Shown here in pieces: positions 1 to 5,218 of a stretch of DNA of 5,218 nucleotides. The stretch comes from Candidatus Eiseniibacteriota bacterium (lineage in GTDB: Bacteria; Eisenbacteria; RBG-16-71-46). The stretch is taken from NCBI GenBank assembly GCA_903921835.1, contig CAIXRL010000652.1, positions 1-5,218 of the forward strand, given 5' to 3'. Position numbers and translations under genes: made by a program. Position 1 is the stretch's first letter. Every line of letters starts with the position of its first letter. The notes under the pieces were generated by a model. The model did no database searches, was not told the DNA's origin, and saw only the letters and a program-made list of their open reading frames with translations.

Positions 1-2
1 CT

Positions 3-287
3 TATTCTGAAGCCCAGATGACTGCCCTGGACAATCCGGGCGATCCGACCGTTGGAATTGCCGCATTCCAGGCGTTTATCAACAAGACCGGAACAGACGA
101 CTTGAGAGGCCACGCCAAGGCGCAGATCGCGGCGTTCTACTCTCAGATGGGTGATTTCGAGAACGCCGCCGCTCTGTACCGCGAAGTGATTCAGCAGTAT
201 CCCACGAAGAAGTTGGTCGTGCTGGTCGCGTTGCTAATGCCGTCGAAGACGCTGATGGGGCCCGTCGTGGCGCTGCCCGGCACGTAG
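3..287 (+). CDS. TPR-repeat protein, partial (5' end outside window, 3' end broken)
   Basis: The frame is open to the left edge (it reads YSEAQ before the first internal Met at 18), so the true start lies outside the window. The stretch from about 105 to 206 reads as one tetratricopeptide helix pair: A-K-A-Q-I-A-A-F-Y-S-Q-M-G-D-F-E-N-A-A-A-L-Y, then REVIQQYP, with the small/aromatic spacing and terminal YP typical of TPRs in periplasmic or cytoplasmic scaffold proteins. The TPR pattern stops at about base 209. The last roughly 24 residues (LVVLVALLMPSK onwards, stop at 285-287) are the antisense of the IPT/TIG gene and look spurious. Composition is about 57% G+C, with codons such as GGA, ACA, AGA, TTG and ATT that are scarce in the ATPase. 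The native C-terminus is therefore probably missing. The TPR assignment is fairly safe; the specific function is unknown. Confidence 0.6.
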   Translation, partial: YSEAQMTALDNPGDPTVGIAAFQAFINKTGTDDLRGHAKAQIAAFYSQMGDFENAAALYREVIQQYPTKKLVVLVALLMPSKTLMGPVVALPGT

Positions 288-538
288 GCGGTGATCTGTG
301 TGTCGTTCCCCACGCTGAACGACGAGGGGATGCCGTTGAACTTCACGGTGGTCACGGCGGTGAAGCCTGACCCGCTGAGCGTGACCGCCGTGCCGCCGGG
401 GCCACCGGCGGGGGAGAAGCCGGAGAGCGCGAGAGCGTGGGCGGGCGCCGCGAACAGCGTGAGAAGTGCGAGGAGCGGCGTGAGCCGAAGGGCAAGGCGG
501 ATGCCGCCGGCAAGACTCCGGCGCAGATACGTGGTCAT
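191..538 (-). CDS. Exported single IPT/TIG-domain protein, probably truncated at its C-terminus
   Basis: The ATG at 538 is preferred over the longer frame reaching 643 because GGAGGT (546-551 on the complement) sits 7 bases upstream of it. A textbook signal peptide follows: Arg-rich n-region (residues 1-18), hydrophobic core (LTPLLALLTLFAA), and an AHA cleavage site at residue 35. Residues 38-112 form one immunoglobulin-like IPT/TIG domain: a start of the SGFSPAGGPGGTAVTLSGSG type, then VKFNG, then a TQITAYVPGSATTGPISV segment, and a closing TTNFFV strand. IPT/TIG domains occur in surface and secreted bacterial proteins as binding or spacer modules, usually in tandem or joined to other domains. 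Here only GYC and a stop follow the domain, and those last codons overlap the opposing TPR frame. The original protein was therefore probably longer and is cut at about 205. Exported localisation is likely; the ligand is unknown. Confidence 0.68.
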   Translation of the reverse strand: MTTYLRRSLAGGIRLALRLTPLLALLTLFAAPAHALALSGFSPAGGPGGTAVTLSGSGFTAVTTVKFNGIPSSFSVGNDTQITAYVPGSATTGPISVFDGISNATSTTNFFVGYC

Positions 539-545
539 GCGGCCT

Positions 546-551
546 ACCTCC
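546..551 (-). promoter_or_regulatory. Shine-Dalgarno site deciding the IPT/TIG start
   Basis: The complement reads GGAGGT with 7 bases to the ATG at 538. It selects this start over upstream in-frame candidates and places the signal peptide directly at the N-terminus. Confidence 0.7.
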
Positions 552-691
552 GATGCGAGTGTCGTGGGTCGGTGAGAACCAACCTGCATCGTGACCACGC
601 CGGGGGAGGCGGGTGGAGATCGCGCGCGGCCGGAGCGGTGCATGCGTCAGGGGATGCTGCGCACCGGGCCGGACGACTCAGGATTCTTCTC

Positions 692-720
692 ACGTTAGGC
701 CGGACACGGCCCGGTTGCAA
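692..720 (-). promoter_or_regulatory. Weak sigma70-like promoter candidate for the IPT/TIG gene
   Basis: On the complement, TTGCAA (720-715) is followed by a 17-base spacer and TAACGT (697-692). That matches the -35 consensus at four of six positions and the -10 consensus at three. It would give a leader of about 145 bases before the ATG at 538. In a sequence this GC-rich, AT-leaning hexamers at the right spacing are uncommon, but the -10 match is poor, so this is only a candidate. Confidence 0.25.
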
Positions 721-735
721 TGCCTCTCGGACCTT

Positions 736-759
736 GTCTCCGCTCCGGGGAGCGTGGAC
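736..759. promoter_or_regulatory. Imperfect 24-bp palindrome, possible operator
   Basis: The core arms CGCTCC (741-746) and GGAGCG (749-754) are perfect, with a two-base centre. Allowing two mismatches, symmetry extends to GTC (736-738) and GAC (757-759), giving 9 of 11 pairs. The two-base centre makes an RNA hairpin unlikely and a dimeric DNA-binding site more natural. It lies 88 bases upstream of the ATPase start, where a metal-responsive regulator could bind. A TTGTCT at 734-739 overlaps its left edge, but no good -10 follows, so the promoter context is unproven. The regulator is unknown. Confidence 0.25.
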
Positions 760-831
760 TCGTGCGGCCGCGATGTGGCCGGCGCGCGTGTTCGGCGCCG
801 CCCGCCTGCTGCGGCCCCCGCCGCCCCGGTG

Positions 832-837
832 TATCCT
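832..837 (+). promoter_or_regulatory. Possible -10 (TATCCT) giving a near-leaderless ATPase transcript
   Basis: TATCCT fits the TANNNT pattern and ends 9 bases before the ATG at 847. A normal start point 6-7 bases downstream would leave a leader of only a few bases. The 20 bases before the ATG contain no GGAGG-like Shine-Dalgarno core; they carry the pyrimidine-rich TCCTCCC instead. Both features fit leaderless translation, as known from Deinococcus and many actinobacterial genes. No convincing -35 is visible about 17 bases further upstream. Confidence 0.3.
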
Positions 838-846
838 CCCCACACC

Positions 847-3228
847 ATGAGCCACTCGCATACGCACGACGCGAAGCGCACCTCCGGCCACGCGGGTGAA
901 CACCTCCCGCTGCCGACCGACGGCGAAGGCTGCATCGAGATCCTCGCAGACCGCCTGCGGGAGTGGCCGGGCATCATCGCCATCGAAGCCGACTTCCGTG
1001 CAAGCACGATCTCGGTGCGTTACGAGCCGGGGTCGGTCTCGCCCGACCAGCTCAACGCGTTCGCGGACGAGGTCGGCGCGCTGTTCGCCCAGCGCGTGAC
1101 CTCGTGCGAGAAGCGCGACAGCGCCGACGCCTGCCCCGAGTGCGCACTGCGTTTCGGCCGGCTGCCCGCGGAAGCCGTGGGCGTGTTCCAGGTGGAGGCG
1201 ACGCCGGGCAACGTGCGGCTCGCGCGCCGTGGCGCCACGGACGCGGGCGTGGAAGTGGTGCGGCCGCTCTCCGAGAAGCCCTGGGGCGCGATGTTCACGC
1301 ACAAGGAGGAGGAGGAGCACGCCGAGGGCCGCGCGATGATCGTGCTGACGCTCGTGGCGCTGGTGGCGACCGCCGCCGGGGTCGCGCTCGAACGCGTCAT
1401 CGCCCCCGAGAACCTGGGCTCGCACCTGCTCTACGCCGCGGCCGCCGCGAGCGGCGGCTGGTTTGCGGCGCGCAGCACGTTCGAGGCGCTGCGGCGTTTC
1501 AAGTTCGACGTCAACCTGCTGATGATCCTCGCGGCGGTGGGCGCCGCGGCGACGGGCGCGATCTTCGAGGCCGCGGTCCTGATGTTCCTGTTCTCGCTCA
1601 GCAACACGCTCGAGGTCTATACCATGGGCCGCACGCGCCACGCGCTGAAGGCGCTCATGGAGCTGCGGCCCGCGCGTGCGCTGGTGCGGCGCGACGGCCA
1701 CGAGCTCGAGGTCGACGTCGAGTCGGTGCGCGTGGGCGAGACGGTGATCGTGAAGCCGGGCGAAGCGTTCGGCGTGGACGGCACGGTGGTGCTCGGCACC
1801 TCGCTGGTGGACCAGAGCAGCCTCACGGGCGAGTCGGTGCCGGTCGAGAAGCAGTCCGGCGACAAGGTGTTCGCCGGGACGCTCAACCAGCACGGCGCGC
1901 TCGAGATCGTGACCACGCGCGCGGCCGCCAACAGCGCGCTGGCGCGCATCGTGACGCTGGTGCGCGAGGCGCAGGAGCAGAAGTCGCACACGGAGGAGGT
2001 CGCGGAGTGGGTGGGGCGCTACTACACGATCGTGGTGATCGTCGCTGCCGCGCTCATGCTGGGGCTGTCGCTGTTCGTGTTCCACCTGCCGTGGAAGGGC
2101 CCTGGTGGGGCGCTCTATCGCGCGATGACGCTGCTCGTGGTCGCCTCGCCCTGCGCGCTTGTGATCGCGACGCCCGCGACCGTCCTCTCCGCCATCGCCA
2201 ACGCCGCGCGCAACGGCATCCTGTTCAAGGGTGGCCGGTTCATCGAGGCGCTTGGGCGTATCCGCGTGATCGCGTTCGACAAGACGGGCACGCTCACGCA
2301 CGGCCGCTTCGAGGTGACCGACGTCGTGGCCGTCGAGGGCGCCTCCGAGGACGACCTGCTGGGGTTCGCCGCGGCGGCGGAGAAGCGCTCGCCGCACCCG
2401 CTCGCGCAGGCGGTCGTCCGCGCGGCGGAAGCGCGCCACGTCGCCTTCACGCCGGCCGAGCAGATGGTGAACCACCTCGGCAAGGGACTCGTCGCGACCC
2501 AGGCGGGCCAGTCGATCGAGGTGGGCACGCCCGAGTTGTTCGCCGCGCTGGGGTTTGCGCCTCCCGCGGCAGCAATCGAGCGGGTCGGGGTGTTTGCCGG
2601 GGACGCCAAGACCGCGATGATCGTGCACCGCGGCGCGGCGTGGGGCGTCATCGCGGCTGCGGACCAGGTGCGACCGACGGCGGTGGACACCGTGCGCACG
2701 CTGCGCACGCTGGGTATCCGCCGGCTTGCGGTGCTCTCGGGCGACAACGAGCACACGGTCGAGGCGATCGCGCGCCGCACCGGCGTGGACGAGCAGCACG
2801 GGCGGCTCCTGCCCGAGGACAAGGTGCGCGTGATCGCCGACCTCGAGCGGACGCACGGACCTGTGGCGATGATCGGTGACGGCGTCAACGATGCGCCCGC
2901 GCTCGCGCGCGCCAGCGTCGGCATCGCGATGGGCGGCATCGGCAGCGACGCGGCCATGGAGAGCGCGGACGTGGTGCTGATGGCGGACGACCTCACCGCA
3001 CTGCCCTACGCGCTGCGGCTGGCGCAGCGCGCGAACCGCGTCGTCATCCAGAACCTGGTCATCGCGACGGGCGTCATGCTCGCGCTGGTCGTGTGGGTGT
3101 TTGCGGGCCAGTACCTGCCGATCGGCCAGCTCAAGCTGCCGATCGCCGTCTCGGGGCACGAGGGCAGCACGGTCGTCGTCATCCTGAACGGCCTGCGGCT
3201 GCTGGTCGGGCGTCGCGCGCGCGCCTGA
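847..3228 (+). CDS. P1B-4-like heavy-metal-translocating P-type ATPase (Co/Zn/Fe-type exporter)
   Basis: This 793-residue inner-membrane pump should export a divalent metal at the cost of ATP. Visible core motifs are TGES (327-330, actuator), the membrane motif SPC (434-436), DKTGT with the phosphorylated Asp478, the nucleotide-binding SPHP with His517, and GDGVND (677-682). The last helix carries HEGST (771-775) followed by LNGLRLL. SPC plus HEGxT is the signature of the P1B-4 group, whose studied members move Co, Zn or Fe(II). CPC-type Cu or Cd/Zn pumps differ at this site. I see eight hydrophobic segments, near 163-186, 192-209, 222-240, 241-258, 392-413, 424-447, 733-756 and 765-786. Many P1B-4 pumps are described with six. 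The N-terminal 160 residues are unusual: five His in the first 19 residues, an HMA-like fold (about 27-82) lacking the CxxC, a Cys cluster (C87, C96, C99), and an acidic HKEEEEH stretch just before the first helix. The ATG at 847 is chosen because upstream sequence looks non-coding. The exact metal cannot be read from the sequence. No regulator or accessory gene is adjacent. Confidence 0.93.
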   Translation: MSHSHTHDAKRTSGHAGEHLPLPTDGEGCIEILADRLREWPGIIAIEADFRASTISVRYEPGSVSPDQLNAFADEVGALFAQRVTSCEKRDSADACPECALRFGRLPAEAVGVFQVEATPGNVRLARRGATDAGVEVVRPLSEKPWGAMFTHKEEEEHAEGRAMIVLTLVALVATAAGVALERVIAPENLGSHLLYAAAAASGGWFAARSTFEALRRFKFDVNLLMILAAVGAAATGAIFEAAVLMFLFSLSNTLEVYTMGRTRHALKALMELRPARALVRRDGHELEVDVESVRVGETVIVKPGEAFGVDGTVVLGTSLVDQSSLTGESVPVEKQSGDKVFAGTLNQHGALEIVTTRAAANSALARIVTLVREAQEQKSHTEEVAEWVGRYYTIVVIVAAALMLGLSLFVFHLPWKGPGGALYRAMTLLVVASPCALVIATPATVLSAIANAARNGILFKGGRFIEALGRIRVIAFDKTGTLTHGRFEVTDVVAVEGASEDDLLGFAAAAEKRSPHPLAQAVVRAAEARHVAFTPAEQMVNHLGKGLVATQAGQSIEVGTPELFAALGFAPPAAAIERVGVFAGDAKTAMIVHRGAAWGVIAAADQVRPTAVDTVRTLRTLGIRRLAVLSGDNEHTVEAIARRTGVDEQHGRLLPEDKVRVIADLERTHGPVAMIGDGVNDAPALARASVGIAMGGIGSDAAMESADVVLMADDLTALPYALRLAQRANRVVIQNLVIATGVMLALVVWVFAGQYLPIGQLKLPIAVSGHEGSTVVVILNGLRLLVGRRARA

Positions 3229-3255
3229 AGGCCGGGCGCCGCGGTTCAGAGCGCG
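3221..3255. terminator. Possible bidirectional stem-loop between convergent genes
   Basis: The ATPase stop (3226-3228) and the convergent gene stop (3246-3248) are only 17 bases apart. GCGCCTGAA (3221-3229) pairs with TTCAG-A-GCGC (3245-3254) around one bulged A, and C3220/G3255 adds a pair. The loop is 15 GC-rich bases. Convergent TGA codons pair by nature, which inflates the apparent symmetry. There is no T-run on either side, so efficient intrinsic termination is not shown. Confidence 0.3.
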
Positions 3256-3881
3256 GTGACGATCACGTTGTCGTAGTACACCGTGCACTCGCCCGCGCCG
3301 CCGGTGTACGCCGCCAGCGCGATGCCGCCGCGCCTGGCGCGCGCGATCGCGCGATCGAGCCGCTGCTCGCCGTTCACCCGGACGGTCATCCGGGGGCCGC
3401 GCACCTCGATGCGCAGGTGGTTCCAGGTCGCGTCGGCGTTGAGCGCCGCCGCCTTGCCGACCGGCCACTCGCGGAGGTACGCGACGATGTCCTGGTAGGC
3501 GCCGCCGCGCAGGTCCACGCCGACGCCGCTCTCTCCCACGAGCCGCACCACGGCGCCCTTGTCCACGCCGCGCATCATGCAGGCGTCGAAATCGAGCGCG
3601 TAGTCGCACCACAGCGAATCGCCCGCGCGCAGCACGGAACGCAGTTGCTTCTGGTCCGGCAGGTCGGCGCGCAGCATGCCGTGCCACACGCTCCATACGT
3701 CCGGCTGGTCCGTCTGCCAGGCGCCGAGGCCGTGGGAGAAGTCGTCGGCGAAGAGCACCCCCTGCGCGGGCGGGTCGAACTTCGGCGGCGCGGGCGGAAG
3801 CGCAAATCGCGTCGAGTCGGCCGCGGCGCAGAGCAACGGCGCGATCGCGAACACCAGCCAGCGGCCCGGCTTCACGCGCAT
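3246..3881 (-). CDS. Exported concanavalin A-like (LamG/DUF1080-type) domain protein
   Basis: This is a 211-residue protein with an N-terminal signal sequence (MRVKPGRW, then a hydrophobic stretch LVFAIAPLLCAAA). Cys18 is preceded by PLL rather than a lipobox, so ordinary signal-peptidase cleavage near residues 19-21 is more likely than lipidation. After a Pro-rich linker (29-38), residues about 42-211 show the jelly-roll pattern of the lectin/glucanase superfamily. It opens LFADDFSHGLGAW, continues with VWSVWHGML and a mid-domain ATWNHLRIEVRGPRMTVRVNG, and ends with GGIALAAYTG and CTVYYDNVIVTAL. Such domains bind or act on carbohydrates in secreted proteins, but I cannot identify catalytic residues, so an enzyme name is not justified. 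The complement reads GGAGGCAGGGAGG just before the ATG at 3881. The gene lies downstream of the outer-membrane barrel gene on the same strand and converges on the ATPase gene. Confidence 0.75.
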   Translation of the reverse strand: MRVKPGRWLVFAIAPLLCAAADSTRFALPPAPPKFDPPAQGVLFADDFSHGLGAWQTDQPDVWSVWHGMLRADLPDQKQLRSVLRAGDSLWCDYALDFDACMMRGVDKGAVVRLVGESGVGVDLRGGAYQDIVAYLREWPVGKAAALNADATWNHLRIEVRGPRMTVRVNGEQRLDRAIARARRGGIALAAYTGGAGECTVYYDNVIVTAL

Positions 3882-3885
3882 GCGG

Positions 3886-3898
3886 CCTCCCTGCCTCC
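3886..3898 (-). promoter_or_regulatory. Doubled Shine-Dalgarno upstream of the lectin-fold gene
   Basis: On the complement, two GGAGG cores (3898-3894 and 3890-3886) lie 12 and 4 bases before the ATG at 3881. Neither has the usual 6-8 base spacing, but together they mark this start strongly. Confidence 0.5.
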
Positions 3899-3913
3899 GG
3901 TGGAATCCTCGTG

Positions 3914-3942
3914 TCCTGCGGGCGAAGGGATCGCCCGCAGGA
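3914..3942 (-). terminator. Perfect 12-bp stem-loop between the barrel and lectin-fold genes
   Basis: TCCTGCGGGCGA (3914-3925) and TCGCCCGCAGGA (3931-3942) are perfectly complementary around a five-base loop. On the minus transcript it lies about 50 bases after the barrel stop (3994) and about 30 before the lectin-fold start (3881). The sequence after it (CACGAGGATTCC on the complement) has no U-run, so it is not a classical intrinsic terminator. It could terminate weakly, stabilise the upstream mRNA 3' end, or be an interspersed palindromic repeat. A second, weaker hairpin (GCCCCG 3968-3973 with CGGGGC 3986-3991) begins two bases after the barrel stop. Confidence 0.55.
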
Positions 3943-3993
3943 TGCGGCTCCGGTTCCCGGCGGCCCGGCCCCGAGCATCATGCGCCGGGGCGC

Positions 3994-5218
3994 TCAGAAC
4001 CTCCAGTTGAGACCCGCCTGCAGCTGCTTCGTCGTGCCGCCCGACCCGCCGGAGTCCAGCTCGTAGCCGCCGTTCAGGTACCAGCGGCGCCCGAGGGTCA
4101 GGTCACAATCCACGCTGGTCCAGTGCTGGCGGTCCCACGTGTTCACGGGCGCGACGCGGGTGCCGCGCACGCCGCCAGTTGCCTCGATGTGTGAGAGCGG
4201 TGTGGGGTCGAGCCCGACGCCGCCGGACCACAGCCGGCTCGTCACGTTGGCGCCGGTGAACTCGGAGACGCGGCCGCGCAGCGAGAGGTGCAGGGAGCTG
4301 ATCCGGTACGCCTCGGCGCCTGCGGACCACGAGTGCGAGTGGTCGGAGCCGCCGCTGCCGCGCGTCTCGCCCGTGAAGCGGAACCGGTTGAGCAGGCTCA
4401 CGTCGGACCCGAGCCACGCGCCCTGTCGGTAGGTGTCGTCGAACTGGTCCGCGGGCGTCGTGCGGTCGCGCCAGAGGCGGACGCTGCGGCGGTTGTCGAA
4501 GCCGGTGCTCACGCCGAGCCACGCGACCGGTGCGACGCGCGCCGTCCAGAACGTGCTCGTCGGCGTGAGGGTGTGCTCGCCCCGGGCTCGCCTCCAGCCG
4601 CGATTGACGTCCACCTCCTGCGTGAACGTGGACATGAAGGCGCGCGTGGACCCGGTCGCCGTCCCGACGAGGAAGTCGCGGTTGGTCTGCCCGCTGTCCT
4701 GCGATGTGATCGCGCCGAGCGACACCTGGTAGTTGCGCGGCGCGGCCGCCGCGGAGTGGAACTCCGCGAAGCCGCCGCTCTCGAGGATGTCCTTCGAGAG
4801 CCCGAAGCTGACCGGGTTCGGCTGCGTGCCGCTGAACAACCCGAACGAGTGCCGGTCGTTCCCCGACTGCGCGACCACGCCGTCGAACAGGCTGACCGAC
4901 GCGAGGCTGGCGGACGACTGGCGCCCGATCGCCAGGCTGCGGTGCGAATCGAGCGAGCGCACGGTCAGCGCCGCGCGGTAGACGCGCGAAATCTGCTCGG
5001 TCGTGGAGCTGCCCGCCCGGGTGCGGAACGTGCGGCGGTTGCGCATGTCGAACGACAGGTCCACGTGCCCGCTGCCCTGGTCGTAGCCGTCGCAGCGCAG
5101 GTCGAGCGCGGGCTGGCGGAAGCCCATGCCGGCCATGTCCACCGAGAGCCAGCGCGCTCCCACGCGGCCGCGCAACCGCGGCCGGTGCTGCTGGGCCGGC
5201 GCCGCCGCGCTGACCTGC
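3994..5218 (-). CDS. Outer-membrane beta-barrel protein, C-terminal part (N-terminus outside window)
   Basis: The minus frame is open from the TGA at 3996-3994 to the right edge. It gives 407 visible residues. The frame continues leftwards of the internal TTG at 5175 as QVSAAAPAQQ and RGRVGARWLS, so that TTG is not the start. The protein has alternating polar/hydrophobic strands of about 8-12 residues, many with aromatic ends, separated by Gly/Ser/Asp/Thr-rich turns (for example WTARVAPVAWLGVSTGFDN, SWSAGAEAYRISSLHLSLRG, RWYLNGGYELDS). It ends LQAGLNWRF, with the terminal Phe and alternating pattern of the beta-signal recognised by the BAM complex. This supports an outer-membrane barrel. I do not recognise a named family, and transport, secretion or structural roles are all open. 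It is followed by hairpins and the exported lectin-fold gene on the same strand. Confidence 0.72.
   Translation of the reverse strand, partial: QVSAAAPAQQHRPRLRGRVGARWLSVDMAGMGFRQPALDLRCDGYDQGSGHVDLSFDMRNRRTFRTRAGSSTTEQISRVYRAALTVRSLDSHRSLAIGRQSSASLASVSLFDGVVAQSGNDRHSFGLFSGTQPNPVSFGLSKDILESGGFAEFHSAAAAPRNYQVSLGAITSQDSGQTNRDFLVGTATGSTRAFMSTFTQEVDVNRGWRRARGEHTLTPTSTFWTARVAPVAWLGVSTGFDNRRSVRLWRDRTTPADQFDDTYRQGAWLGSDVSLLNRFRFTGETRGSGGSDHSHSWSAGAEAYRISSLHLSLRGRVSEFTGANVTSRLWSGGVGLDPTPLSHIEATGGVRGTRVAPVNTWDRQHWTSVDCDLTLGRRWYLNGGYELDSGGSGGTTKQLQAGLNWRF

Larger units (their letters stand above)
539..846. other. Divergent intergenic region between the IPT/TIG and ATPase genes
   Basis: About 308 bases lie between the divergent starts at 538 (-) and 847 (+). 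The plus frame is open from a GTG at 613 into the ATPase. That extension would add 78 residues of Arg/Pro/Ala-rich sequence using codons rare in the ATPase (AGG, GGA, TTG, CAA, GTT), so I treat it as non-coding. Contents: the IPT/TIG ribosome site, a weak minus-strand promoter candidate (692-720), an imperfect palindrome (736-759), a TANNNT box (832-837), and the direct repeat GGCCGGAC at 667-674 and 698-705. No regulator gene or RNA gene is apparent. Confidence 0.6.

Noticed and set aside
539..643. 35-residue extension of the IPT/TIG protein to 643
   Set aside because: It would bury the signal peptide behind a non-hydrophobic leader and ignore the well-placed GGAGGT before the ATG at 538.
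771..795. Short GC inverted repeats around CGGCC/GGCCG near 765-780
   Set aside because: Stems of five pure G/C pairs are expected often by chance at this base composition.
613..846. N-terminal extension of the ATPase from a GTG at 613, preceded by GGGGGAGG
   Set aside because: The spacing from GGAGG to the GTG is only 3 bases. The 78 extra residues are low-complexity with codons rare in the ATPase. The His-rich MSHSHTH from 847 is a natural N-terminus.
963..2879. A 638-residue plus-strand frame inside the ATPase gene
   Set aside because: It is a frame-shifted shadow with Arg/Gly/Ala-rich sequence and no recognisable motif.
847..3228. CPx-type copper or cadmium/zinc ATPase assignment
   Set aside because: The membrane motif is SPC rather than CPC or CPH, and the last helix carries HEGST. 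Both point to the P1B-4 group.
544..3981. A 1145-residue open frame on the minus strand covering the whole ATPase gene
   Set aside because: It is antisense to a gene with all P-type ATPase motifs. Its translation is Arg/His/Ala-rich low-complexity sequence, as expected when very high GC3 removes stops from other frames.
3093..4194. Plus-strand frames antisense to the lectin-fold and barrel genes (including 3093-4010 and 3676-4194)
   Set aside because: They lack domain patterns, while the minus frames have signal peptides, a jelly-roll pattern and a beta-signal. They also cross the convergent gene boundary and the hairpin gap.

Overview
The window is high-GC bacterial DNA from a diderm (Gram-negative-type) organism. 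Hand counts give about 70-77% G+C in sampled 60-base lines of the main genes, against about 57% over bases 1-180. The diderm inference rests on a C-terminal beta-barrel fragment ending in an aromatic beta-signal (LNWRF) and on two other proteins with signal peptides. Very high GC3, a secreted IPT/TIG protein, a secreted lectin-fold protein and an orphan outer-membrane barrel would fit lineages such as Gemmatimonadota, Eisenbacteria-like or Myxococcota-like bacteria. Nothing here fixes the phylum.

Layout, left to right. (1) Bases 3 to about 209 hold the end of a TPR-protein reading frame (+). It has lower GC and a codon choice unlike the rest. (2) At about 200-212 it runs head-on into the C-terminus of a small exported IPT/TIG-domain protein (-, 191-538). 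Both frames look interrupted there, so this is probably a rearrangement breakpoint or a chimeric assembly joint. (3) Bases 539-846 are a non-coding divergent region with a weak minus-strand promoter candidate, an imperfect 24-bp palindrome and a TANNNT box just before the next start. (4) Bases 847-3228 (+) encode a complete 793-residue P1B-type heavy-metal ATPase with the SPC and HEGST membrane motifs of the P1B-4 group (Co/Zn/Fe-type exporters), carrying an unusual His/Cys-bearing N-terminus. (5) A convergent gene (-, 3246-3881) encodes an exported protein with a concanavalin-A-like (LamG/DUF1080-like) fold. (6) Upstream of it on the same strand, after a 112-base gap with a perfect 12-bp stem-loop, is the C-terminal 407 residues of an outer-membrane beta-barrel protein (-, 3994 to beyond the right edge).

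The ATPase is the only gene with a confident biochemical role, metal efflux across the inner membrane. It stands alone, with no metal regulator or partner gene visible. The two right-hand minus genes could form an envelope or secreted-protein unit, with the hairpin between them tuning relative expression. I see no mobile element, CRISPR array, tRNA or rRNA. I found no convincing new multi-gene system. The points most worth checking are the left-end junction, the ATPase N-terminus and leader, and the orphan barrel/lectin-fold pair.
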